Source: an uncultured Muribaculaceae bacterium (GTDB lineage Bacteria > Bacteroidota > Bacteroidia > Bacteroidales > Muribaculaceae). Taken from it: DNA of 64,000 nt. Below the pieces are notes generated by a model that saw only the letters and a program-made list of their open reading frames with translations, ran no database searches and was not told the origin of the DNA. Position 1 is the stretch's first letter. Every line of letters begins with the position of its first letter. The stretch spans positions 9,008 through 73,007 of the forward strand of contig CAJUKX010000012.1 in NCBI GenBank assembly GCA_910586975.1, read 5' to 3'. A program made the translations under genes and the position numbers. This document shows positions 27,157 to 35,408 of this stretch, one piece after another.

Positions 27157-27378
27157 ATGGCAGAATGGATTAAAATTGCATCCTTCACCACACCCCAGGA
27201 TGCGTATATAGTAAAGGGAATGCTCGAATCCAACGATATTCCTACGGTATTGAACAATACCACCATATCGTCGGTGTATCCTATGACCGATACGTGGGCG
27301 CCGGTTGAACTGCTGGTTCCGAAACACGATGAAATACGGGCCCGACAGCTGATGAAACTCGACGGCGATATGGCCTGA
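27157..27378 (+). CDS. DUF2007-family small protein
   Basis: 73 residues matching the DUF2007 (putative signal-transducing, PII-like fold) pattern: WIKIASFTTPQDAYIVKGML, then APVELLVPKHDEIRARQLM. No function is known. It is 14 bp after the permease gene and followed by the terminator, so it is the third gene of the exporter operon. Confidence 0.8.
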   Translation: MAEWIKIASFTTPQDAYIVKGMLESNDIPTVLNNTTISSVYPMTDTWAPVELLVPKHDEIRARQLMKLDGDMA

Positions 27379-27391
27379 AAAGTCATACTTT

Positions 27392-27445
27392 AAAGATTGG
27401 CGCTGTTTGTTGAGAGATTGCAACAAACAGCGCCAATCTTTTGTT
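27392..27445 (+). terminator. Terminator of the ABC exporter operon
   Basis: Perfect 21-bp stem (27392-27412 with 27421-27441) with an 8-nt loop, followed by TTTTGTTATT. Confidence 0.9.
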
Positions 27446-27487
27446 ATTTATGGAAAAGACAATTAACTAATTATATAATATTCGACC

Positions 27488-28144
27488 ATGGATAATTCAA
27501 TTATCTCGCCTTACACACAGGCACTCAACGCACAGACAACCAAACTTGAGGATTATCTCGACAGTGGTTTCAAAACTATCGGTATTCCGGCAGATATCTC
27601 GCAAGTAGAGTCTTCAAAGATGAATATGCTCGGCAAGTCGAGCATCTGTTTTGCCATTATAGGAGTTGCAGCGATTATATTCGGATTTGTAATTTCAAAT
27701 CTCAGTGTGATTATCACCGGAGCGGCTGCAATCTTCAGCGCATGGTATCTCTATATGAAGGGACGTCAGGCCTCGCGGGCTGAGGCTTACTCAGGTCTCA
27801 GCACCAAGATTTTCGGCGAAATTTCGGTTATTACCGATAAAGTTTCGTCGGAGTGGAACAGCTTTATCAGCTTGCAGAACGATAATCTCAAGAAACAGAT
27901 TGTAAGTTCAGCCGACCCCACCGACAGTAAGGTCAGCATGATTGACAAAGTGGAGACATCCCCTGCCGTAAAAGTTAATCTCGACCAAATGCAGGCAGAG
28001 CTCAATAAGGTAGCCGCCGGCGAAGACCTTTCAGCCTACAAGCAATATCTTAGCAAAGCCTACGGCACAATCAAGAACGAAATTTCTGCCGTTGAAACTT
28101 CGCAGCAGAGTATCTATAACACCCTGAGCAAAGCTGCCGTATAA
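27488..28144 (+). CDS. Hypothetical membrane protein with coiled-coil regions
   Basis: 218 residues, family not recognised. Two adjacent transmembrane helices (about 52-72 and 75-92; ICFAIIGVAAIIFGFVIS, then a short turn and IITGAAAIFSAWYLYM) sit between soluble helical parts. The long C-terminal part (95-218) is polar and helical, with heptads near 165-215. No signal peptide; probably an inner membrane protein with most of its mass in the cytoplasm. It has a private terminator after it. Confidence 0.65.
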   Translation: MDNSIISPYTQALNAQTTKLEDYLDSGFKTIGIPADISQVESSKMNMLGKSSICFAIIGVAAIIFGFVISNLSVIITGAAAIFSAWYLYMKGRQASRAEAYSGLSTKIFGEISVITDKVSSEWNSFISLQNDNLKKQIVSSADPTDSKVSMIDKVETSPAVKVNLDQMQAELNKVAAGEDLSAYKQYLSKAYGTIKNEISAVETSQQSIYNTLSKAAV

Positions 28145-28186
28145 CGCTCATTCTCCCTCATCTCTACAGCGCTAAGCATCCCCATG

Positions 28187-28231
28187 GGGCTGTCTAATTT
28201 TGGTTGTTAGGCAGCCCTGCTTATGTTTTGT
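28187..28231 (+). terminator. Terminator after the 27488 gene
   Basis: GGGCTGTCTAA (28187-28197) pairs with TTAGGCAGCCC (28207-28217), one mismatch, followed by TGCTTATGTTTTG. Confidence 0.75.
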
Positions 28232-28270
28232 TTATGAAATGTTAAAATTCCGGTTTTTTAATGCCATTTT

Positions 28271-28301
28271 ATTGTTATTCTAAAAATTCTTATTAACTTT
28301 G
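28271..28301 (+). promoter_or_regulatory. Promoter of the short RNA upstream of the Abi_2 gene
   Basis: ATTG (28271-28274) and TAACTTTG (28294-28301), 19-bp spacer. Start predicted near 28308, directly at the hairpin described next. Confidence 0.7.
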
Positions 28302-28307
28302 TGCCAA

Positions 28308-28362
28308 CAGATTCCGCCACGCTTAGGCTTTGCATGCGTACCCAGGCGGAACTTTTATTTTT
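28308..28362 (+). ncRNA. Candidate AbiF-type RNA: short terminated transcript ahead of an Abi_2 gene
   Basis: About 55 nt between the promoter and a T-rich tract. TTCCGCC (28312-28318) pairs with GGCGGAA (28345-28351); inside, ACGC (28319-28322) pairs with GCGT (28336-28339). CTTTTATTTTT follows, so the RNA looks like a promoter-proximal terminated transcript. Known: an AbiF RNA motif has been described upstream of Abi_2-family genes, and such RNAs have been proposed as antitoxins of the HEPN protein. The identity here rests on position and architecture only. Confidence 0.6.
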
Positions 28363-28369
28363 ATATACC

Positions 28370-29272
28370 GTGGACTATTCTAAACGACCAATTGATTATA
28401 AAGATCAAATCAGTATTTTGCAAGGTCGGGGACTGATTATAGATAACATTCCTTATGCTTATGAGCAATTGGGAATCATTAGCTATTTCCGGTTGGCCGG
28501 GTATTGGAGACCTATGGAGGCTGACAAGAATACACATATATTCAAATCCGGAAGCACGTTTGAAAATGCCCTTAGTCTTTACTATTTTGACAAACAATTA
28601 AGGGCACTCCTTTTCTCTGTAATACAGAGTATAGAAATTGCGTTGCGCACAAAGATGATTCACCACGTATCAATGAAGTATGGTGCATTTTGGTTTACTG
28701 ATTCAGCGTTATCTTTTAATCACACCTTGTTTTCCACAAATCTTCTTCATGTCAAAGCAGAGATAGCTCGCTCTCGTGAGGATTTTATCCAAGATCACTT
28801 TTCTAAATACACATCGCCGGATGTTCCTCCTGCATGGAAAGCCTTGGAAGTCGTTTCTTTTGGAACTCTTTCAAAATTGTATTTCAACCTTAACGACAAC
28901 GATATAAAGAAGATAATAGCGTCTGAATTTCATTTACCTCATCGGAAATTCCTTGATAGTTGGATAAAAAGTATGGCAGTACTTAGAAACATCATAGCAC
29001 ATCACGCTCGTTTGTGGAATAGGAATTTTCCAAACATACCACTTTTACCGCGCCACTTACCAAGTAGATGGATTGATACATACGGACTGGCAACACAGAA
29101 ACTATATCCACAACTTTGCGTTTTAGCATACTTGGAGAATGCAATTCATCCTGCTAATTCATTTGTTGAAGAATTGAAACGATTGCTTTCCAAATATCCA
29201 AACGTAGATGTAGCTGCAATGGGGTTTCCTCCCGATTGGGAGTTGCAGCCATTATGGGCAATCTCAGACTAA
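28370..29272 (+). CDS. Abi_2 (AbiD/AbiF) family HEPN abortive-infection protein
   Basis: 300 residues from GTG 28370 (MDYSKRPIDYKDQISILQGR). The frame is open back to 28301, but that stretch is the RNA hairpin and terminator above, and homologues begin near DYSK. Family signatures: ISYFRLAGYWRPM near the N-terminus, LYYFDKQLRALLFSVIQSIEIALRTK, and the HEPN ribonuclease motif R-x4-H in RNIIAHHARLWNR. The proteins act in phage defence as RNases. Single gene, with the short RNA immediately upstream as likely regulator; expression needs read-through or a second promoter. Confidence 0.85.
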   Translation: MDYSKRPIDYKDQISILQGRGLIIDNIPYAYEQLGIISYFRLAGYWRPMEADKNTHIFKSGSTFENALSLYYFDKQLRALLFSVIQSIEIALRTKMIHHVSMKYGAFWFTDSALSFNHTLFSTNLLHVKAEIARSREDFIQDHFSKYTSPDVPPAWKALEVVSFGTLSKLYFNLNDNDIKKIIASEFHLPHRKFLDSWIKSMAVLRNIIAHHARLWNRNFPNIPLLPRHLPSRWIDTYGLATQKLYPQLCVLAYLENAIHPANSFVEELKRLLSKYPNVDVAAMGFPPDWELQPLWAISD

Positions 29273-29341
29273 TCCATGTGCCTTAATTATGGTATTACCT
29301 TAATGTAAACTCGCTTTGTTGATAATATTACCCAGGAGATT

Positions 29342-30772
29342 TTATTTCCCTTTGGGAAGTTTGAATATAAATTCCAATCCTCCTGTTTTTAAGTTTTTAG
29401 CAGTTATGTCGCCATTCATTGCCACGAATATGCGTTTGACGAGTGAGAGGCCAAGGCCTGAACCACCGTTTTTGCGAGATCTGCCGGTATCTACTCGGTA
29501 AAACAGATCAAAGAGTCGTTCAAGATGCTCATTTTCAACACCGATACCATCGTCGGAGTATGAAAATACAAGATAATCATCTTCTTCGCCGATAAATTTA
29601 ATTGAAATGAGCTTGCCGCACGAATGTTTTACAGAGTTTATAATCAGATTAAACAATGCGTTGTTTAGCAAGCCTTCGTTACCCTTGACCATGCACCCGG
29701 CCGGAATATTCATCTCCAAAGCCATATTTCCAACTTTATGGTTATGCTTTACGTCATCAAATAATTTTATGATGAAGCTTTGGAAATCAAAATCCTTGCA
29801 AACTATGGCAATCTTGTTTTCCTGGATGCGCATTACCGAATTCAGGTCATCAATAAGGTCGGCCAAACGGTCTATATTGTCGCTTGCCCGAATTATGAAC
29901 TTGTTTTTTTGCTCTGTCGAGATATTCTCATCTGTGCGTATCGTATCAAGATAACCCTTGATTATGGCAACCGGTGTATTAAGTTCATGACTTACGTTCA
30001 CGCCTATCTGACGCTCGTGGAATAACTTTTCCTCTTCGGCTTTTAATTTCTCTTTGTATAAAAGCACCAGTCTTTTAGATACATCGCCGAGTTCATCTTT
30101 TGAGAAGTGCCATGACTCTATATCATCGGGCATATCATTAGACGAAATCATTTCTGCAAAGTCACGCAGTGCGTAGACATTGCTGCAAATAGCCTTGGAA
30201 CTGAAATAGGCGAGTATGAACGAGAGAACTCCCAAACCAAAAACGACGATCCATATAACCGAGTCGATACTAAGAAATTCAAGTACTTCGCCCTTGTAAG
30301 GCAGTGCGGCAAAGGTGTGTATTGTTCCGTCGCCACTTATGGCGGAACTCACCATATATTTGGAGCCGAACATTGTCATGTCGTGTAGAGAGGGAGTATT
30401 TCTCTCAGTCCATGAATCCTTAAAGGCGGGGAGCAATTGCCCAGACTCGTTGTGTATCGGAATTGTTGTGGCATTATTATCAGCGATTATATTGCCATCG
30501 TTATCATATACCGTAATGTGTAATGGCTCAAGAGTTGTCTGATTAGTAAAAAGTCTTATGAAATCAACTGTTTTCTGTAAATCGGCACCTTTGTTGTAGG
30601 CATCAATTATAGTAGTGTTTACGTTGACCAATCTGTTGCCGAGATTATGACTGAGCCGCTGCCTTTCGTGAGCCACAAAGTATAGGATGGTTATGCCTAT
30701 AACTATCCACAATAATCCTACCAAAGGGAAAAATAATTTCCAATGCAATCGTGATATACGGTTTTTAGTCAT
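29342..30772 (-). CDS. Orphan sensor histidine kinase
   Basis: 476 residues: membrane helix at 13-33, a periplasmic sensor region (34-168), second helix at 171-191, a linker of HAMP type, dimerisation domain with the H-box VSHELNTPVAIIKG (His262), and an ATPase domain with N, G1 and G2 boxes (NLIINSVKHS, YSDDGIGV, GGSGLGLSLV). No response regulator gene is adjacent, so the partner is unknown. It is separate from the RprX-like kinase at 45894. Confidence 0.9.
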   Translation of the reverse strand: MTKNRISRLHWKLFFPLVGLLWIVIGITILYFVAHERQRLSHNLGNRLVNVNTTIIDAYNKGADLQKTVDFIRLFTNQTTLEPLHITVYDNDGNIIADNNATTIPIHNESGQLLPAFKDSWTERNTPSLHDMTMFGSKYMVSSAISGDGTIHTFAALPYKGEVLEFLSIDSVIWIVVFGLGVLSFILAYFSSKAICSNVYALRDFAEMISSNDMPDDIESWHFSKDELGDVSKRLVLLYKEKLKAEEEKLFHERQIGVNVSHELNTPVAIIKGYLDTIRTDENISTEQKNKFIIRASDNIDRLADLIDDLNSVMRIQENKIAIVCKDFDFQSFIIKLFDDVKHNHKVGNMALEMNIPAGCMVKGNEGLLNNALFNLIINSVKHSCGKLISIKFIGEEDDYLVFSYSDDGIGVENEHLERLFDLFYRVDTGRSRKNGGSGLGLSLVKRIFVAMNGDITAKNLKTGGLEFIFKLPKGK

Positions 30773-30871
30773 TCAGAATTAAGTTTTTTCATTAGTGATG
30801 TAAGGCCATACATATAACAAAATAATGATAAAATTGTTCGTTTAGTGGAAGAGCGTGTGTAATAATATTCG

Positions 30872-30879
30872 TAACTTTG
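30872..30879 (+). promoter_or_regulatory. Promoter -7 box of queA
   Basis: TAACTTTG, perfect match, 25 bp before the ATG; leader of about 18 nt. Confidence 0.65.
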
Positions 30880-30904
30880 CGTGAAATTATAAAAAGCAAA
30901 GATT

Positions 30905-32122
30905 ATGGCTTGTCCACAAAATATACTGATAGGAAATTACGATTATCCACTGCCTCAGCACAGGATTGCGCAGCATCCTTTGGCTCAACGCGATTCGTGC
31001 AAGTTGTTGGTGAAGAAACAAGACCAAGACCCTGTTGAACACGTATTCAACGAATTACCATCGTTATTACCCGATAACGCAGTGCTGGTGTATAACAACA
31101 CCCGTGTGATAAACGCGCGCCTGCGTTTCCGCAAGTCTACCGGTGCCATTATCGAGGTGTTCTGCCTTGAGCCGGATGCGCCTGCCGATTATGCCGAAAA
31201 CTTCGCCTCTACATCAAGCTGCCGCTGGCTGTGCTTTGTAGGAAATTCAAAACGCTGGAAAGAAGGCGCCCTTGAGGGCCTTGTGAGGGTAGGCGACCGC
31301 GATGTGGTGCTGAAAGCTGTCAGGAAACAGGCCGCCGGCAATGCCTGGATAGTTGAATTTGAATGGGATTGCGGCGTGAGCTTTGCCGAGGTGATAGCTG
31401 CGGCCGGCGAAATACCAATTCCTCCTTATCTCAACCGTTCTACTGAAGAAGCTGACTCAAGCGACTATCAGACAATCTATTCGCATATCGACGGTTCGGT
31501 GGCTGCTCCTACCGCCGGGCTGCATTTCACGCCCGAACTGCTCGAAGCCATAAGCCACAGGGGTATTCCGCACCTTGAGGTTACCCTGCACGTCGGTGCC
31601 GGCACATTCCAACCCGTGAAAAGCGATGCGATAGGCGATCATCCCATGCATAGCGAGTTTATTGCTGTAGACCGTGAGGTGCTACGCAGTCTTGCCCTAC
31701 TGGTTGCCGATCACAATATAATAGCAGTAGGCACCACATCGGTGCGTACGCTCGAGAGCCTCTACCATATAGGCTGTCTTATATCTGAAGGCTCTTGGGA
31801 CGGAGAAGTGCCTCAATGGTATCCTTACAGCGATAATCATCCGCAACTGTCGGCAACCGAGGCTTTTGATGCCATACTCCGTTATCTCGACGATAATAAT
31901 GCCGATGCCTTGATAGGGTCGACCCGTATCATAATAGCTCCCGGATATGAATATAAAGTAGTGAAAGGCATGGTGACCAACTTTCATCAGCCACGCTCAA
32001 CGCTGCTGCTGCTTGTTTCGGCATTTATAGGCGATGAACAATGGCGTCCGATGTATGACTTTGCCCTTGCCAATGACTTCCGTTTCCTCAGCTATGGCGA
32101 TGCTTGCCTATTGCTGAGATAA
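30905..32122 (+). CDS. queA: S-adenosylmethionine:tRNA ribosyltransferase-isomerase QueA
   Basis: 405 residues. It transfers and isomerises the ribosyl part of SAM onto 7-aminomethyl-7-deazaguanine at the wobble position of tRNA, the penultimate queuosine step. Seen: DYPLPQHRIAQHPLAQRD, LVYNNTRVINARL, IPIPPYLNR, APTAGLHFTPELL, LHVGAGTFQPV and MVTNFHQPRSTLLLLVSAF, in the family order. About 50 residues longer than the E. coli enzyme, from insertions in the first half. Single-gene unit with promoter and terminator. Confidence 0.93.
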   Translation: MACPQNILIGNYDYPLPQHRIAQHPLAQRDSCKLLVKKQDQDPVEHVFNELPSLLPDNAVLVYNNTRVINARLRFRKSTGAIIEVFCLEPDAPADYAENFASTSSCRWLCFVGNSKRWKEGALEGLVRVGDRDVVLKAVRKQAAGNAWIVEFEWDCGVSFAEVIAAAGEIPIPPYLNRSTEEADSSDYQTIYSHIDGSVAAPTAGLHFTPELLEAISHRGIPHLEVTLHVGAGTFQPVKSDAIGDHPMHSEFIAVDREVLRSLALLVADHNIIAVGTTSVRTLESLYHIGCLISEGSWDGEVPQWYPYSDNHPQLSATEAFDAILRYLDDNNADALIGSTRIIIAPGYEYKVVKGMVTNFHQPRSTLLLLVSAFIGDEQWRPMYDFALANDFRFLSYGDACLLLR

Positions 32123-32133
32123 GTTTAAAATCA

Positions 32134-32174
32134 GCAGGCCCGACTGTGATTGCTCACGGCCGGGCCTGCCTTTG
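32134..32174 (+). terminator. Terminator after queA
   Basis: GCAGGCCCG (32134-32142) pairs with CGGGCCTGC (32161-32169), followed by CTTTG; the T-run is short. Confidence 0.65.
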
Positions 32175-32217
32175 CAGAATTATATAACATTCAACCATAT
32201 AGTCGATTGAATGGCGA

Positions 32218-32282
32218 GAAGCGGGATGCCACTGCAGCGCGTGCCATTTTTGCGCGTAGCCGGGGATATATTATCCCGCTTC
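32218..32282 (-). terminator. Hairpin downstream of the glutaminase-like gene
   Basis: GAAGCGGGAT (32218-32227) pairs with ATCCCGCTTC (32273-32282); a second small palindrome (GCGCG...CGCGC) lies in the loop. It is 14 bp past the stop of the minus-strand gene. Confidence 0.5.
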
Positions 32283-32295
32283 CCTGTCGTGCACG

Positions 32296-33222
32296 TTATT
32301 TTTCCGCTTTCACGCGCGCTGAAGCGTATATGTTGAGTTGCAATTCATTTGCAATCCTACGGATGGCCTTGGCAGCCTTTACCGATACTCCATTTTGATC
32401 GAGGGCGGGGGCATACGCTGCGATAGCGCCGAATCCGGGCATTACGGCAAGTATTGCACCACCCATGCTGTTTGCAGCGGGCAGGCCGACAGTCATCATC
32501 CATGCGCGGCCTTCTTTGTGTACGCCACGAGCCATGGTGGCAACTACGTTGGCTGCTATGGCACCGTCAAAAGCTATCTGTCCATTGAGGGGATTTCGGC
32601 CGTCGTCCGCGATTGTGGCACCCATTGCGGCGAGCTGTTCGGTAGTGAGCTGCAGCGACGATAGACGGGTGAACAGGTCAAGAGAAGTTTCTGCGTCGTC
32701 ATACAGGTTGTAGCCTGCTTCCTGGAATGAGTTTACAGCGTTTGAGGCTGAGTTTTCTGCTTTGAGTCGTTCATAAAGCTTGTCATCGAGGATAGGGGCA
32801 GAGCCTAACATATTGATAAGATTGTTAATCATAACCTGCCACTTGCCGTCGGGGTCGTTTGAAGGTTCAACCACACTTACGGCACGTACGCCATGGGCAC
32901 TTACGGCCAGACCCTTGGGCTTGTTTTCCTTACTGCATTTGCCGCAGGCCACACCGGCCTTTTTAACTAATTCTTCGGGTGTGTTCTGGCTGAGAACCAT
33001 TACATGAGTGGGGACGAGAGCAATACGTCCGAGTGGCGACAGTACTTTGGTATCGCCCTTGTTTATGGTTGTGCCGTCGGTAAGCACTACGCTTATACCG
33101 AAAGCTTTATCGTTGACTTCTCCAAGGCGGGCATCTACTGATCCTTCCTTAATGCTTTTATTCATCTCAAACGCATCTTCGACTGCTTTGCCGACGCGTT
33201 CTATAGAAACTTTTCTTTCCAT
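32296..33222 (-). CDS. Glutaminase-family protein, active-site motif degenerate
   Basis: 308 residues, the length of GlsA-type glutaminases. The C-terminal half fits the family well: LDLFTRLSSLQLTTEQLAAM, ADDGRNPLNG, and VGLPAANSMGGAILAVMPG. At the place of the catalytic S-x-x-K (normally ESISKV) I read LSPLGRI, so the nucleophilic Ser and its Lys appear to be lost. Glutaminase activity is therefore doubtful. Whether homologues in related genomes share this change would decide between a divergent subfamily and decay. Monocistronic; a 166-bp repeat lies upstream. Confidence 0.75.
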   Translation of the reverse strand: MERKVSIERVGKAVEDAFEMNKSIKEGSVDARLGEVNDKAFGISVVLTDGTTINKGDTKVLSPLGRIALVPTHVMVLSQNTPEELVKKAGVACGKCSKENKPKGLAVSAHGVRAVSVVEPSNDPDGKWQVMINNLINMLGSAPILDDKLYERLKAENSASNAVNSFQEAGYNLYDDAETSLDLFTRLSSLQLTTEQLAAMGATIADDGRNPLNGQIAFDGAIAANVVATMARGVHKEGRAWMMTVGLPAANSMGGAILAVMPGFGAIAAYAPALDQNGVSVKAAKAIRRIANELQLNIYASARVKAEK

Positions 33223-33320
33223 AATTATATGTAGTTTTTTAATTTCAAATTCTGATACTTAAACGCTATGGAGCGGATAAAGTTGCGGAATACGGTCTTA
33301 AAAAAACACTACGATTGTTA

Positions 33321-33486
33321 TAAGTAATCAATGAAAAATAGTTTATATCATCTGCTTGCCTTATGAAGGCATCTTCAACCCTCTTCATCGATCACGTAGC
33401 TACAGTTACGCTCCCTCTTCATCGTATTGAATCTACTGTCCATGAGTCAGCGCATATAATATAAATTATTTTCCATTGCTTACTTA
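33321..33486. repeat. 166-bp MITE-like repeat, copy 1
   Basis: Begins TAAGTAATCA and ends ATTGCTTACTTA; the ends form an imperfect terminal inverted repeat of about 27 bp (outer TAAGTAA, inner AAAATAGTTTATA / TATAAATTATTTT). The inside holds two direct CCCTCTTCATCG units around a CACGTAGCTACAGTTACG palindrome. Full-length like copy 3; copy 2 lacks 34 bp. It fills most of the gene-free stretch 33223-33545; the remaining flanks show nothing recognisable. Confidence 0.85.
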
Positions 33487-33545
33487 CAAATCAAACTTAA
33501 TTAAGTATCATGGTGTTATAAGGTAGTAATCTTAATTTGACAAAT

Positions 33546-33992
33546 ATGAAAAAATATCTTTATCTACTGGTTGGCCTGCTTGGCGTAGGTTTGGTGGCTT
33601 GTTCTGACAACGATGACGATTGGTACGAAATAAGCTATGGGCAACTTCCGCCCAAGGCTCAGGTATTCCTTGAAACGTATTGGGCCGGATATGCCGTATC
33701 GTCTATGGAGATGGATGGCCATGGTGCCGGTACCACTTACGAGGTAACACTTACCAACGGTACCGAGTTTGAGTTTGACAGTACCGGCCTTTGGGTCGAA
33801 ATTGATGCTCCTATGGGTATGGCATTGCCAACAGGCTTTATCCACCCCGGTATCATCAACTTTGTAAGCCTCAACTTCCCCGATCAGGAAATCAACGAAA
33901 TTTCGCGTGAATACTATGGTTATGAGGTTGAACTGACCAATGAAGTGGAACTTAACTTCAACACCAACGGCAATATCATCTATAATTACTAA
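33546..33992 (+). CDS. PepSY-like (DUF2874) lipoprotein
   Basis: 148 residues. Lipoprotein signal MKKYLYLLVGLLGVGLVACS with Cys followed by SDNDDD, a surface-export type of start. The body shows two repeats typical of the Bacteroidales PepSY-like/beta-lactamase-inhibitor-like fold (LPPKAQVFLETYWAG and GIINFVSLNFPDQEINEI). Function unknown. A TTG nine bases upstream is in frame, but the ATG places the signal correctly. The 166-bp repeat ends 60 bp upstream. Confidence 0.8.
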   Translation: MKKYLYLLVGLLGVGLVACSDNDDDWYEISYGQLPPKAQVFLETYWAGYAVSSMEMDGHGAGTTYEVTLTNGTEFEFDSTGLWVEIDAPMGMALPTGFIHPGIINFVSLNFPDQEINEISREYYGYEVELTNEVELNFNTNGNIIYNY

Positions 33993-34071
33993 TTTGGTAT
34001 TGAATAAAAATAAATGACCATCGGACCGAAATCCGGTGGTCATTTTTGTAGCGTGTTCCGCGTTCTTCGCT

Positions 34072-34422
34072 TTAGGCGTTCTTAACGGTATCAACGACAG
34101 CCTTGAAAGCTTCGGGATTGTTAAGAGCGAGGTCGGCGAGGACCTTACGGTTGATTTGGATACCTGCTTTGTGGATGAGGCCCATGAGCTGTGAGTAGCT
34201 GAGGCCGTGCATACGGGCAGCAGCGTTGATACGCTGAATCCACAGAGAGCGGAAGTTGCCCTTTTTGTCCTTACGGTCGCGATATGCGTAGGTAAGACCT
34301 TTTTCCCAAGTATTCTTGGCTACGGTCCATACATTACGGCGGCATCCGAAGTAGCCGCGGGTAAGTTTCAGGATTTTTTTACGACGTGCGCGTGAAGCGA
34401 CGTGGTTGACTGATCTTGGCAT
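34072..34422 (-). CDS. rplT: 50S ribosomal protein L20
   Basis: 116 residues, standard L20: [20 protein letters not shown] at the start and the conserved [20 protein letters not shown] segment. It binds 23S rRNA early in large-subunit assembly. Last gene of thrS-infC-rpmI-rplT; a 124-bp gap separates it from rpmI. L20 autoregulation is known in other bacteria, but no clear leader structure was identified. Confidence 0.98.
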   Translation of the reverse strand: MPRSVNHVASRARRKKILKLTRGYFGCRRNVWTVAKNTWEKGLTYAYRDRKDKKGNFRSLWIQRINAAARMHGLSYSQLMGLIHKAGIQINRKVLADLALNNPEAFKAVVDTVKNA

Positions 34423-34546
34423 TTTCTTTTTTACATTTTGAATGACAGCGGCTGCAGAAGCGCTTTGGAGCTGACCATTCGGTTAATAAAATTAGTTATA
34501 AAAACTTGCGATTTAAAATCTTGAGAAGATTGGCTCAGGCAGCTGT

Positions 34547-34744
34547 TTACTTGAGAGCGAGAAGTGACTTTACGCTGTTTTCGTCCACCTTAGCGATGAG
34601 AGCGAAGTGGTCGAGGTTGCGTTTTTGCTTCTTGGTCTTTTTAGTCAAGATGTGGCTGTGGTAAGCGTGTTTTCTCTTGATTTTTCCTGTTCCGGTAAGA
34701 GCGAATCTTTTTTTGGCACCGGAATTAGTTTTAATCTTCGGCAT
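34547..34744 (-). CDS. rpmI: 50S ribosomal protein L35
   Basis: 65 residues, highly basic, [20 protein letters not shown] start with the [21 protein letters not shown] core of L35. Third gene of the operon, 52 bp after infC. Confidence 0.98.
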   Translation of the reverse strand: MPKIKTNSGAKKRFALTGTGKIKRKHAYHSHILTKKTKKQKRNLDHFALIAKVDENSVKSLLALK

Positions 34745-34796
34745 TTTGTTAATTTATTTGAGTTGTATTGATATGTGTCACGCGTGACACGCTTTT

Positions 34797-35399
34797 TTAT
34801 TTTTTCTTGGGCGCGAGCATGATAATCATTCTCTTGCCTTCGAGCAGAGGCATCTGCTCAACCTTTCCGTATTCCTCAAGGTCGTTGGCAAAGCGGAGCA
34901 GGAGTACCTCGCCTTGTTCCTTGAATAGGATGGAGCGGCCTTTGAAGAAGACGTAAGCCTTTACCTTGGCGCCTTCCTGAAGGAAGCCTATGGCATGCTT
35001 GAGCTTGAAGTTGTAGTCGTGGTCGTCGGTCTGGGGTCCGAAACGGATTTCCTTGACAACGACCTTCGATGCTTTGGCCTTGATTTCTTTCTGTTTCTTT
35101 TTCTGCTGGTAAAGATACTTCTGATAGTCGAGAATCTTGCAGACAGGGGGATCTGCCTGGGCAGAAATTTCAACGAGATCAAGTTCAAGCTCTTCGGCAA
35201 TGGCGCGAGCCTGCTGAATGGTATAGATGCCTGGAGTCACATTATCTCCTACGAGACGCACTTCGCGTGCACGGATGTGCTCGTTTATATTGTTGGGGTC
35301 TTTGGCGTTACGGTCGGGTAAGCGACGGTCGCGCTGTTGCGGGCCTCTGTTGGCACCTTGTGGACGGGGTCCGGGGGTAAAGTGGGGTTTTTTCTCCAT
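34797..35399 (-). CDS. infC: Translation initiation factor IF-3
   Basis: 200 residues. After a basic disordered head (1-35) come IF3-N ([20 protein letters not shown]) and IF3-C ([37 protein letters not shown]). It prevents subunit joining and proofreads the start codon. The start is a normal ATG, unlike the AUU of E. coli, so start-codon autoregulation is not indicated. 9 bp after thrS. Confidence 0.97.
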   Translation of the reverse strand: MEKKPHFTPGPRPQGANRGPQQRDRRLPDRNAKDPNNINEHIRAREVRLVGDNVTPGIYTIQQARAIAEELELDLVEISAQADPPVCKILDYQKYLYQQKKKQKEIKAKASKVVVKEIRFGPQTDDHDYNFKLKHAIGFLQEGAKVKAYVFFKGRSILFKEQGEVLLLRFANDLEEYGKVEQMPLLEGKRMIIMLAPKKK

Positions 35400-35408
35400 T
35401 CAGTAGGG

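Noticed and set aside
28301..28369. 23-codon N-terminal extension of the Abi_2 protein
   Set aside because: It begins within the promoter box and runs through a terminator-like hairpin; homologues start near the DYSK segment.
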